IMG/VR virus record: IMGVR_UViG_3300017963_000029
Location: 1-64,000 of that record
Source: a virus
Strand: one strand, 5' to 3'
DNA: 64,000 nucleotides
The position numbers and the translations under genes are program-made. Positions 30,195-38,264 of this stretch are shown here, one piece after another (within the stretch, counting starts at the first letter, position 1; the number at the start of each line of letters is the position of its first letter). The notes under the pieces were generated by a model, which was given only the letters and a program-made list of their open reading frames with translations, did not search any database and had not been told where the DNA came from.

Positions 30195-32672
30195 TCAGTT
30201 GAGCTTGAAATCTCCGGGGTCATTCGGATCCCCTTGCTGGGCCTTTATGAGACGGGCCTTCGGAGATGATTCGTGCCTCTCCTGCGGGGTCTTGATCCGG
30301 AGTCCGAGAAAGCCTCTGACGCCACTGTGCAGCTTGTGGTCCGGGTATCGCTTGCGCATGGCGACGTAGAACCTCTTGCGCTGATGGAAGACCTTATTAC
30401 GGCTGTCCTCCGCGTACTCGAGGTAGGCCGCCCAGGCGATGTCGCGCGGTACGAAAAGCTCCGGACCCTCGATGAACCACTGGTCGATGAAGGGCTGCAG
30501 AGGGTCCTGCTCGCGGCGGTAGTCTTCGGTCGCCATCTCCACCGCCTCCGGGGTGGGAAGACCTTTCTCGCGCCACAGGACGGCCTCGCGCGCGATGCGG
30601 GTCCAGATGCCCGGGATCTCCTGGCGGAGCTTCTGAGGGAGATCTCGGTCCTCCTTGCCGCGAAACGAGGCGTTCCACGGGATGACCTTGAGCCGGCGCC
30701 AGATGCCCTCGTCGGTACCGCGGACGTGCGGCAGCTGGTTGGCGCTCACCCAGAGTTGATATTCGGGCACGTAGGTCCACTCGTCCTCGCGCATCTTCCT
30801 GCCGGTGATGGGGTCGCTGCCGGTGAGTTCCTTGATCAGCGACTCCGCGAGCGCCTTCCCCTCCTCCACCTCCTGGGCGGTCACGAGCCTCTTGCCGAAG
30901 AACGACATCCGCCACGTCTCGTGCTTCTCGGCACCCTTGTTGGTGAGCAGATTTTTGCTGTTGGCGGCGAAGGCGTAACCGCCGATACCAATGCCGAAAG
31001 CCTCGATGATAGCGTTCATGAAGGTGGTCTTACCGTTGGCGCCTTCACCGATGTTGAGGACCAGGATCTGCTCCGTGGTCACCCCTACGGCGGTGTAGCC
31101 GAGCAAGCGCCAGATAAAATCCACCAGACCGCGGTTACCCTGCATGCACTCGGACAGGAATCGGTCGAAGGTCGGGCAGGTGGCATTCGGGTCGAACTTG
31201 TGCGGCGCGAGGCGCGTGATGTAGTCCTTGCGGTTGTGCTCGCGCAGCTGCCCGGTGCGAAGGTCGAGCGTACCATTCAGGAAGTTGAACACCCACGGAT
31301 CCCTGTTCAGCTGGGTATATGAAATGAGAATGTCTCGGTCGGTGGCGGCGAGAGCGGCGCCGGCCGAGACCTTGTTGCGCGTCTCGCTCTGCTTGGCGAA
31401 CTTCAGGATCTCCTCGATTATTTTGTCGAGCCGTTTGTACTTCTCCTCCGCCAGGTCCATTACTTCCGGACTGACGTTAGGATCTTCATTTAATTTTTCA
31501 AACTCTTTTTTGGCGATCCACCGGTCGTGTCGAAATGCGTCAGCCTCTTCCGGGATGGAGCGCACGGTTTCTTTCATGTGCTCCTGGACCAGCGCGCGGC
31601 CGGCCTCGAGGTTCCAGAAGGCCCCCTCCCAAACCAACCACCTCTGCCACGTCTCCTCCCATGCCAGATCTTTCTTGTGCCGATCGAGCAGCCGCTCTCC
31701 GAGCCCCATTTCGGTCAGGGGTCGGCTCTTTATCTCGTCGATCTTCGGCGGGTACCAGGGGCGCCCCTTGCCGTCCTCGATGGCACCCTCCACCTCCTCG
31801 ATGGCTTTTTCGCGGTACGCCGGCACCGCCGGGTCGTGGGTGTTGCGGTTGTAGCGGTAGTCGAGCGCCGCGATGACCATCTCCCGCACCCGTTTCTCTT
31901 CGATGAGGTGGGGGATGCCGCGAGCGATACCAAAAACGCCATGGCTCTTCAGGTCGTAGAGCTCGCCGGGGAAGGGTCGGTCGCGTATCTCGTCGCAGAG
32001 ATTATGTAATTTGGCGTCCCAGTAGTCTCGCAGGCCCTCTGTTATCTCGCCGCGGTCTTCCTCCGACAGGCTTTCCTCGTAGTTGTCGAGCGGTTTTTCT
32101 TTCATCCCTTCCGGGAGGGGCAGGCCGAGGACCATGTCCACGCCCAGCCCGGGGCCATCTTCACCGGAAACGCTGTATCGCGCCGGGTCACCACCGGGCT
32201 GGTAGAACATGTGGCAGGGGTCGGCGCACTTCTCGTCCGCGATGCCGTTCAGGCCGAAGTAGTACAGCGCCCGCACAAAGAACGCCGGCCACTCGGTGAT
32301 GTCGACGGACCGGGATAACTTCACGATAATGCGGACTTTCAGCTGTCCCTGCGGCTCGTGGCTGAAGCTCGTATAGAGGATGTAGCCGTACTGTGCCACC
32401 TGCTTGAGCGTGGGCTCCAGATCTTTCCAGGTACCCTTGTCGACGTCGAACACCAGAAAGTGGTTGCGCAGGACGTTTACCGCGCAACGCCGGACGCCGG
32501 CTTCGGCGTACTCCGCCGACATGAAAAGTGGAAGTTGTTCCTTATATTCCGCCGGTATGAATGTGTCTTTCTTGAGGAATTTCTCTACCAGCGCGCCGAA
32601 GTCAGGCAGCGTTACCTGGTAGTTGACGAATCTGGAGTTGGAGACACAGGCACAACCGGAGAAAATTATCAC
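30195..32672 (-). CDS. Primase-helicase, D5/P4 type (AEP-like primase + SF3 helicase)
   Basis: 825 aa. The N-terminal region (about 60-170) has archaeo-eukaryotic primase-like features: V-F-D-V-D, then SFSHEPQGQLKVRIIVKLS, then CADPCHMFYQPGG. The C-terminal superfamily 3 helicase carries Walker A G-E-G-A-N-G-K-T-T near 539-547, an acidic V-T-A-Q-E-V-E-E-G Walker B-like block and a W-V-S-A-N-Q-L-P sensor, typical of D5/P4 phage and plasmid replicases. It opens and primes DNA at the origin. The start is GTG at 32672, 4 nt after GGAG. Its 3' end abuts the iteron dyad. Confidence 0.92.
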   Translation of the reverse strand: MIIFSGCACVSNSRFVNYQVTLPDFGALVEKFLKKDTFIPAEYKEQLPLFMSAEYAEAGVRRCAVNVLRNHFLVFDVDKGTWKDLEPTLKQVAQYGYILYTSFSHEPQGQLKVRIIVKLSRSVDITEWPAFFVRALYYFGLNGIADEKCADPCHMFYQPGGDPARYSVSGEDGPGLGVDMVLGLPLPEGMKEKPLDNYEESLSEEDRGEITEGLRDYWDAKLHNLCDEIRDRPFPGELYDLKSHGVFGIARGIPHLIEEKRVREMVIAALDYRYNRNTHDPAVPAYREKAIEEVEGAIEDGKGRPWYPPKIDEIKSRPLTEMGLGERLLDRHKKDLAWEETWQRWLVWEGAFWNLEAGRALVQEHMKETVRSIPEEADAFRHDRWIAKKEFEKLNEDPNVSPEVMDLAEEKYKRLDKIIEEILKFAKQSETRNKVSAGAALAATDRDILISYTQLNRDPWVFNFLNGTLDLRTGQLREHNRKDYITRLAPHKFDPNATCPTFDRFLSECMQGNRGLVDFIWRLLGYTAVGVTTEQILVLNIGEGANGKTTFMNAIIEAFGIGIGGYAFAANSKNLLTNKGAEKHETWRMSFFGKRLVTAQEVEEGKALAESLIKELTGSDPITGRKMREDEWTYVPEYQLWVSANQLPHVRGTDEGIWRRLKVIPWNASFRGKEDRDLPQKLRQEIPGIWTRIAREAVLWREKGLPTPEAVEMATEDYRREQDPLQPFIDQWFIEGPELFVPRDIAWAAYLEYAEDSRNKVFHQRKRFYVAMRKRYPDHKLHSGVRGFLGLRIKTPQERHESSPKARLIKAQQGDPNDPGDFKLN

Positions 32673-33005
32673 AGGGCTCCCCTACGCGGCGGTACCAACC
32701 AGGATTACGCGTATAGAAAACTCTCGTCAAGATTTTTCGCTAACGAAAATTAAAAACACCACCCCTTGTGGCGTGTTACCGGGCGTAACACAAAAAAGAG
32801 CCCATCGAGATGACCGGGGTTGCGCTAGTAGGAATCGATCACACAAGATGGGCTGGGGATGTCTTTTGCTTGTTATCGTTGTTTTTTGTAGTGCCTCGTT
32901 AGCGTGTGCGGCTACGTATACGATGGCAGATGACGTTTTTTCGCGCAAGTGTCTTGACAGGCTATTTACGTAAGCGCAAATTCACCGGTGCTAGTAGGAG
33001 ACCAG
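32673..33005. promoter_or_regulatory. Divergent promoter region of replication genes
   Basis: 333 nt between the primase and nuclease start codons, no gene seen. For the plus strand: TTGACA at 32954-32959, 17-nt spacer, weak -10 CAAATT at 32977-32982. For the minus strand a TTGACG -35-like box lies at about 32726-32731. A 9-bp inverted pair, CGCTAACGA (32738-32746) and TCGTTAGCG (32896-32904), flanks the centre. Confidence 0.55.
32965..32980. promoter_or_regulatory. Possible second binding site for the Cro/CI-like regulator
   Basis: TTTACGTAAGCGCAAA matches the palindrome beside the regulator gene at 50664-50679 in 12 of 16 positions, including the central AA. It overlaps the spacer and -10 of the rightward replication promoter, a position suited to repression. 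Confidence 0.45.
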
Positions 33006-34340
33006 ATGCCGCTCGATGCTACCGCGCAAAAGCACTGGCTGAGCGCGACACAACACGATACCTATCAGCTTTGCCCTAGAAAATGGGGGTGGGAGAAGCT
33101 CGACGGCATCAAAAAGCCTCGTAATAAGTATGCAGATAGGGGAGATGCCATCCACGGGTTGCTGGAGAACTGGCTCGAGCGCGGGACACCCATCGATACC
33201 TCCACCGACTACGGGAAGATGGTGGTGCCGGGGTTGAAGTACCTTCCACCACCGGGGGCGGGGCTCGTGGAGAAGCGGTTCAAGTTTCAGACCGAGACAG
33301 CCATTTACGTGGGGAAGTGGGATCTTCTGCAACAGTTTCAGCGGGAGCTTCATCTCACCAGGATAATAGATCACAAGACCACCGGTAACTTCAAATGGGT
33401 CAAGCCCGCTCACATATTGAAGAGCAACGTGCAGGCGATTTTGTATGCTGTAGCCGGTATTGTCTGCGAGCCTGTCCCCGAGGACCGCGACAAGCTGTTT
33501 CTGGAGTTGAGTTGGATATACTACCTGACCAGCGCCACCAATCCGGGAGCTCGTAAGGTAACCGTTTACGTGGTACCCGATGGAAAATCGTTGCGAGAGA
33601 TGGATGGGTATTTGCCGGGGTCGTTCAATCCGTCGAGCGGTCTGATGGATTTGACGTTTCATTCAGACGTGATGGAGGAGTTTGCCCGGATAGAAACGGT
33701 TTCCCGGGAGATGCTCGATCATCATCGTATGGGGAGGAAGGCTATTGACCTGGAGTATCGGGTCGCGGGTTGTGAAGCATTCGGGGGGTGTCCTTACCTG
33801 GATACCCACTGCAAACTGACACCACAAGAAAAAATAAGAGGATACATGGAACAGCAAAGTGCAGCAGACAAGATGAGAGCAGCCAGGCAACAACAGGAAG
33901 AGCGCGCCGCAGCAGAAACGCCCTCCGCGACACCTTCGCCAGCTACGGGTGGAGGAGAAGAGGTTACGATGGCGGCCAAGATGCGCGCGGCCAAGTCTGC
34001 CACCACCGAGGCCAGCCCCGACGTGGTGGAGGGGGCGGCAGCGGCCACCGCCGAGACCGCCGCAGAGGTGCAGAGCAAGCCGCCGGCCGTCAATCCTCCC
34101 GGCGAGGCTGACGCCAAGCCGTCCGAGAAGCCGATGGACCCGGCGATGGCAGCGGAAGCACGAAAAGTCATCGATGGTGCCGGTACCAAGGTATCGGGTC
34201 GCCTGCGTATGGCCGGGAACATCGCCAGCGGCATCATCGGAGCGAGGCTTTTCGTTCACAGCGCCCCCGATTACGCAAAAAGTGTAGGGGATCTCGCGCT
34301 CAAGATCACGGACGCCATCATCGCCGCCGCGAAGAAGTAG
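33006..34340 (+). CDS. RecB/Cas4-type PD-(D/E)XK nuclease with Fe-S cysteines
   Basis: 444 aa from the ATG after GTAGGAGACC. The nuclease core shows V-G-K-W-D and, at about 120, I-I-D-H-K-T-T, the D/E-x-K motif. C23 (LCPRKW) plus C256, C262 and C269 (CEAFGGCPYLDTHC) reproduce the one-plus-three cysteine pattern of AddB/Cas4 4Fe-4S nucleases. After residue 285 the sequence becomes an Ala/Glu/Pro low-complexity tail with two K-M-R-A-A elements. An internal ATG at 33969 has a very strong GGAGGAGAAGAGG site and could make a separate 123-aa product. The family processes DNA ends in recombination. Confidence 0.87.
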   Translation: MPLDATAQKHWLSATQHDTYQLCPRKWGWEKLDGIKKPRNKYADRGDAIHGLLENWLERGTPIDTSTDYGKMVVPGLKYLPPPGAGLVEKRFKFQTETAIYVGKWDLLQQFQRELHLTRIIDHKTTGNFKWVKPAHILKSNVQAILYAVAGIVCEPVPEDRDKLFLELSWIYYLTSATNPGARKVTVYVVPDGKSLREMDGYLPGSFNPSSGLMDLTFHSDVMEEFARIETVSREMLDHHRMGRKAIDLEYRVAGCEAFGGCPYLDTHCKLTPQEKIRGYMEQQSAADKMRAARQQQEERAAAETPSATPSPATGGGEEVTMAAKMRAAKSATTEASPDVVEGAAAATAETAAEVQSKPPAVNPPGEADAKPSEKPMDPAMAAEARKVIDGAGTKVSGRLRMAGNIASGIIGARLFVHSAPDYAKSVGDLALKITDAIIAAAKK

Positions 34341-36157
34341 TGAACGCTTTGACCGACATCTCCCCGGACAAGCTCCTGAAGCTGCGGCGCCGCCTGGGCC
34401 GCAGCTTCAAGGAGGAGATCTCCGACACTCCGGAGTTGAAGCGGATAATCGAGCTTCCGCGACGGATCTGGCAGGAGGAGATCTACGAGGGGATGGACGT
34501 CGAGCAGCTGGTGGTCGCGCTCACCGACTACCTGAAAATACAAGAAGGAGAGCAGGTGCTGCGCCCCGTGCAGGCCAAGGCGTTGCAGGAAGCCCACGAT
34601 ATCGGGGGGCTCTTCGGGCCCATCCCGGTCGGGGACGGGAAGACGTTGATCTCGTTTCTCGTGCCGGTGGCGATGGAGGCCGAGAGGCCTCTGTTGGTGG
34701 TGCCGGCCAAGCTCAGAGAGAAAACGCGTCGGGACTTCCTGGGGCTCGCGGAGCACTGGAAGCGGCATCCACACATCCCGGTGGTGAGTTACGAGAAGAT
34801 CTCCCGGGAGAACGGCACCAGATACCTCGAGGACCTCAATCCGGACCTCATCATCTGCGACGAGGCGCACCGGCTCAGAAACAAGACGGCGGCGGTGACG
34901 AGGCGCTTCAGTCAGTGGATGGAGAAGCATCCCGAGACCCGCATGGTGGCGATGTCGGGCACCATCACCAACCGATCGCTGCTCGACTTCGACCACATTC
35001 TCCGGTGGTGCCTCCCGGCGGAGCTTCAACCGCTACCGCCGCCGTCGATGGAGTTGAACGCCTGGGCCGCCGCAGTGGACGTCATCAAGCCGCGCGAGAA
35101 CCGGATGGCGGCGAATCCGGGGGCCCTGCGCAAGCTCTGTAACGCCGAGGAGCTTCAGCAGGGCCGGGAGGGGGTCCGGAGCGCCGTTCGCCGGCGGTAC
35201 CAGGAGACGCCGGGGGTGGTGGCCTCTCCGGGCCAGGAGGTCGACGCCTCGCTCAACATCGTGCTTTCGCTGGTCGACGGCTACAACGACCGCATCTTGC
35301 AGCTTGCCCATGACCTGAACGGCGACCCTCCTGAAAAACGTGGCAAGAAGCCCAACGGCGAGGTGGTCACCGACCGGGATCTGGCTGTCCGGTGGCAGAT
35401 CTTCCGGTGCCTGACCAGCGGGTTCTGGTACGAGTGGGTGCCGCCTCCGCCGAAGCCCTGGCGGAAGGCGCGCGGAGCCTGGAAAAAGAACGTCCACGAC
35501 ATCCTCGCCCAGGACATCGTGGGGCTCGAGTCGGAGATGCTGGTTGCTCGCGCGGTGGCCGGCGGCGACGAGCGGTGGAACTTCGAGAACGATGTCTACA
35601 AGACTTACGCGGCGTGGAAAGCCGTTCGTGACACTTATGAACCTGATGTGCAGCCGGTCTGGGAGGACGTCCGGATGCTCCACGCCATCCACGAGTGGAC
35701 CCGGACTCACCGGGGCATCATCTGGGTGAGCGAGGTCGCGCTTGGGGAGTGCATCGAGGAGACGATGGGCCTCCCTTACTTTCGCAACCTGGGGCTTAAC
35801 AAGGACAAGCGACCGATAGAAGACGTGGATCCTTCCGAGGGCTGCGTGGTGGCCAGCGTCAGCGCCAACAGTGAGGGGAGGAACTTGCAGGCCTGGGCCG
35901 AGAACCTCGTCATCAGCCCGCCGCCGGACGGCAAGACCTGGCAGCAGCTGCTTGGTCGCACTCACCGCCCGGGACAGGAAGCCGACGAGGTCTGGGTCGA
36001 CGTGTTCATCGGGTGCAAGGTTGAGTGGCAGTGCTTTCAGCAGGCGCTGAGAGACGCGCACTACGCCTCGAAGATGGAGGCATCCAAGAAGCTCACATAC
36101 GCGACGATCGATAGGTTCGAGCCGCCGTGGGGAGAGAACTCGTTGTGGCCGATTTAA
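34340..36157 (+). CDS. SNF2/SF2-type helicase
   Basis: 605 aa, GTG start sharing a base with the previous TAG. Motif I V-G-D-G-K-T lies at about 97-102, motif II D-E-A-H at 174-177 and motif III V-A-M-S-G-T. Motifs V-VI S-E-G-R-N-L-Q-A-W ... Q-L-L-G-R-T-H-R-P-G-Q are at about 510-550, as in SWI2/SNF2 translocases. The middle domain is long and Trp-rich. In phages such proteins remodel replication or recombination intermediates. Confidence 0.9.
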   Translation: MNALTDISPDKLLKLRRRLGRSFKEEISDTPELKRIIELPRRIWQEEIYEGMDVEQLVVALTDYLKIQEGEQVLRPVQAKALQEAHDIGGLFGPIPVGDGKTLISFLVPVAMEAERPLLVVPAKLREKTRRDFLGLAEHWKRHPHIPVVSYEKISRENGTRYLEDLNPDLIICDEAHRLRNKTAAVTRRFSQWMEKHPETRMVAMSGTITNRSLLDFDHILRWCLPAELQPLPPPSMELNAWAAAVDVIKPRENRMAANPGALRKLCNAEELQQGREGVRSAVRRRYQETPGVVASPGQEVDASLNIVLSLVDGYNDRILQLAHDLNGDPPEKRGKKPNGEVVTDRDLAVRWQIFRCLTSGFWYEWVPPPPKPWRKARGAWKKNVHDILAQDIVGLESEMLVARAVAGGDERWNFENDVYKTYAAWKAVRDTYEPDVQPVWEDVRMLHAIHEWTRTHRGIIWVSEVALGECIEETMGLPYFRNLGLNKDKRPIEDVDPSEGCVVASVSANSEGRNLQAWAENLVISPPPDGKTWQQLLGRTHRPGQEADEVWVDVFIGCKVEWQCFQQALRDAHYASKMEASKKLTYATIDRFEPPWGENSLWPI

Positions 36158-36576
36158 CTAAAGAGGATATTCCTAACAAAGTAATTTTATTTGGTCGTGA
36201 ATTGGAATTAGAAATTTTTGATCACGAAAGAGAATGGGAGAGGTATTCTTTTTGGTCTAAATGGGCGGTAGTCAGTACAGATATGACCAGAAAAGTGGAC
36301 GAAGAAGAATACACACAGGAAGAGGATATTTTTAAGTTCAGGTTGGTAGGAAAAACATCAGATTGGGACACTCCTAACGAGGATTTTGATATCGAAATTT
36401 ATGTTGTTTTGTACATATGGGATTGCGCGACTAACCAAGAAATAGAGATCAAATTCATAGGGGATGCGTTTGCTGACACAGTAGATGAAGGAATCGAAAG
36501 AGCAAAAGAACGCATAGAAGAGATACTGAAAGACATCGAAAGTAAAGTAGGGATGTTCAGAGAGGTAATGAAATGA
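36145..36576 (+). CDS. AT-rich acidic hypothetical protein
   Basis: 143 aa from the GTG at 36145, overlapping the helicase end by 13 nt. Codons are strikingly A/T-rich compared with both neighbours, so it is probably a recent acquisition. Aromatic and acidic; the C-terminal 40 residues are a charged helix (IERAKERIEEILKDIESK). No motif recognised. Confidence 0.68.
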   Translation: MADLTKEDIPNKVILFGRELELEIFDHEREWERYSFWSKWAVVSTDMTRKVDEEEYTQEEDIFKFRLVGKTSDWDTPNEDFDIEIYVVLYIWDCATNQEIEIKFIGDAFADTVDEGIERAKERIEEILKDIESKVGMFREVMK

Positions 36577-36638
36577 AAATCATCAAACCCAGCTACACCA
36601 TCGAGAAGCTCGACGACATCAAGTCATTCGAGGGATAA
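36573..36638 (+). CDS. 21-aa ORF resembling a ThyX N-terminus
   Basis: ATGA overlaps the previous stop. The peptide MKIIKPSYTIEKLDDIKSFEG resembles the start of flavin-dependent thymidylate synthases (M-K-I-I-K-P-S), but the rest of that protein is absent. It may be a decayed remnant, a leader peptide or chance. Confidence 0.35.
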   Translation: MKIIKPSYTIEKLDDIKSFEG

Positions 36639-36640
36639 CC

Positions 36641-36838
36641 ATGGAGGACAAGAAGATAAAAGTTGTACCGAGAACAAAGTGCTGGGACTGTGACGGCACA
36701 GGAGCGAAGCCCTCGCGGACGTGCGCGTTCAGGAGCATGACGTGCTCGACGTGTGGCGGTTCCGGCTATCTCGAAGAGGAAGTAGAAGGGTCTCGTCACC
36801 AGGCGAAACCCATCAATTTCGGAGATCGAGGAAGATAA
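36641..36838 (+). CDS. DnaJ-type zinc finger protein
   Basis: 65 aa. Two C-x-x-C-x-G-x-G units, C-W-D-C-D-G-T-G and C-S-T-C-G-G-S-G, form one DnaJ-like zinc-binding module. No J-domain is attached; a J-domain protein without this finger is encoded at 42897-43811. Probably binds protein or nucleic acid. Confidence 0.75.
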   Translation: MEDKKIKVVPRTKCWDCDGTGAKPSRTCAFRSMTCSTCGGSGYLEEEVEGSRHQAKPINFGDRGR

Positions 36839-36889
36839 AAACAAGAACAACAAATAACAACGAGAACGATAACAACAGGAGACAACGAG
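36839..36889 (+). promoter_or_regulatory. CAA-rich unstructured leader with strong SD
   Basis: The 51 nt before the DUF669-like gene are almost free of T and built from AACAA/CAACGA units, ending in AGGAGACAACGAG. An unstructured leader plus AGGAG predicts very efficient initiation, fitting a protein needed in stoichiometric amounts. Confidence 0.55.
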
Positions 36890-37372
36890 ATGTCATTATT
36901 CGATGGAATTGAAGATGCACAGGTAAGTAAGACCGGGCAGTGGTTCGAGGAGGGGGTCTACAAGGTCAAGGTCAAGCAGGTGAAGCTGCAGGCCTCACAG
37001 GTGGGAGCCGCCAAGCAGTGGTTCATCGTCGAGACCGAGGTCCTCGAGAGCAGCTGTCCCACGATCACGCCGGGGATGGAGAGGTCCCAGCTGATCGACA
37101 TGGGGGGCCCGATGGCGCTGCCCAACATCAAGGCGTTCGTCGCCGCCGCCTCCGGGGTCGACCCCAACTCCGCCACCGTCACTGAGGAGGTGGAGGCCTA
37201 CTGGCAGAAGGTCATAGGGGAGTACACGCCGCTGAAGCTGTTGGTGGAGCAGATCGTCTCCGACGCCAACCCGTTCGAGGGTTTCGTGATGGATCTGGAG
37301 TGCAAGATCATCACCACCAAGACCGAGAAGAAGCCCTTCACCAAGCATTTCTGGCAGCCGCGCAAGGTCTAG
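36890..37372 (+). CDS. DUF669-like replication protein, possible ssDNA binding
   Basis: 160 aa. Begins M-S-L-F-D-G-I-E-D-A and has the G-V-Y-K-V-K-V-K-Q-V and K-Q-W-F-I-V-E-T-E-V strands of phage DUF669-type OB-like proteins found beside DNA polymerases and primases. Single-stranded DNA binding is the usual guess for this type and is not proven. The SLFDGI element reappears in the 371-aa protein at 41792-42907. Confidence 0.78.
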   Translation: MSLFDGIEDAQVSKTGQWFEEGVYKVKVKQVKLQASQVGAAKQWFIVETEVLESSCPTITPGMERSQLIDMGGPMALPNIKAFVAAASGVDPNSATVTEEVEAYWQKVIGEYTPLKLLVEQIVSDANPFEGFVMDLECKIITTKTEKKPFTKHFWQPRKV

Positions 37373-37384
37373 ACGGCGAGGGAC

Positions 37385-37420
37385 GGAGGACCGCCGGCCT
37401 GGCGGTTTCGGCGGTCCTCC
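37385..37420 (+). terminator. Perfect 11-bp hairpin after DUF669-like gene
   Basis: GGAGGACCGCC (37385-37395) pairs exactly with GGCGGTCCTCC (37410-37420). No T-run follows. It may attenuate transcription into the GNAT gene or protect the upstream message, in keeping with the strong leader of that gene. Confidence 0.6.
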
Positions 37421-37431
37421 GAGGCTCCCCG

Positions 37432-38028
37432 ATGAGCACAATCGACCGAATAGAGACGTTCTGGGAGAAGGCCTGCTCCCGGTACCCGAGAATTCCGGAG
37501 GAGATGGGGCTCAGCGCGTCTCCTTTCTTCCGCTTGAATCTCTGGGTGGGCAAGGAGCTACCGGACTTCAAGGGGCTGACGTTCGAGCAGTTCCTGGGGG
37601 GAGAGTACGAGGTTCTGGACAACCACCCTGGTCCGCTGACGCACTTCGGCGTGGCCGGCATCATAATGGAAACCTCAGAAGGTTTTGGGGACTGTGTGGT
37701 GGGCCGGGCGCTGTACTCCTTGGACTTGAAAGAGCACCTCGACATCATGCAGCAGTTTGGGGTGGGGTGGGTTGCTCTCCAGCAGAAGTACAGGAACGAC
37801 AACGAAGTAACGATGAAACCGGTCGGTTGCGACCGCATCGGGGGGTTGTGGGTCCATCCTGAGCACCGGCGTCAGGGGCTGGGAACTTTCATGGAAGTAA
37901 AGCGGTGGATGAATACGCCACACGCGACTCTCTACATGAAATACGCTTTTCTGCAGCAGCATTCGAGGTCCGGGTACGAGCTTCAAAAGAGAGTCTATGA
38001 AGAACTGCTCCGGAAGAGGCTTTTCTGA
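37432..38028 (+). CDS. GNAT-type N-acetyltransferase
   Basis: 198 aa from the ATG at 37432. Motif A of GNAT enzymes is clear near 140-155: I-G-G-L-W-V-H-P-E-H-R-R-Q-G-L-G-T, with R/Q-x-x-G-x-G binding acetyl-CoA. The substrate is unknown. In phages such enzymes modify host proteins or DNA bases. Confidence 0.82.
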   Translation: MSTIDRIETFWEKACSRYPRIPEEMGLSASPFFRLNLWVGKELPDFKGLTFEQFLGGEYEVLDNHPGPLTHFGVAGIIMETSEGFGDCVVGRALYSLDLKEHLDIMQQFGVGWVALQQKYRNDNEVTMKPVGCDRIGGLWVHPEHRRQGLGTFMEVKRWMNTPHATLYMKYAFLQQHSRSGYELQKRVYEELLRKRLF

Positions 38029-38264
38029 TGTCAGAGAAAAAACTTTCAGAGTACGAGGAGCTAAAAAGTCTCGATCCTAAGTTTCTGGAGATGTTGGATA
38101 AAGCTTTAAGAGTGACTCAAGAATGGGAGTTTCTCGATGATAGTCGTTATCGGATATACGACGGAGTAGCGCAGGGAGCAGATGAGCTAGCAGATGCTCT
38201 CAGATGTTGGCAGGCACATGGCTGTCCTATAAAAAATAAGAAACCCCTAGTGAAGCGTAAATAA
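38028..38264 (+). CDS. Small AT-rich helical protein
   Basis: 78 aa with overlapping ends on both sides. Acidic N-terminal helices and a basic tail (KNKKPLVKRK). Codons are more A/T-rich than in flanking genes. No family recognised. Confidence 0.65.
   Translation: MSEKKLSEYEELKSLDPKFLEMLDKALRVTQEWEFLDDSRYRIYDGVAQGADELADALRCWQAHGCPIKNKKPLVKRK

Noticed and set aside
30273-31322. 349-codon plus-strand frame opposite the primase-helicase
   Set aside because: Antisense of the SF3 helicase domain with all conserved motifs on the minus strand.
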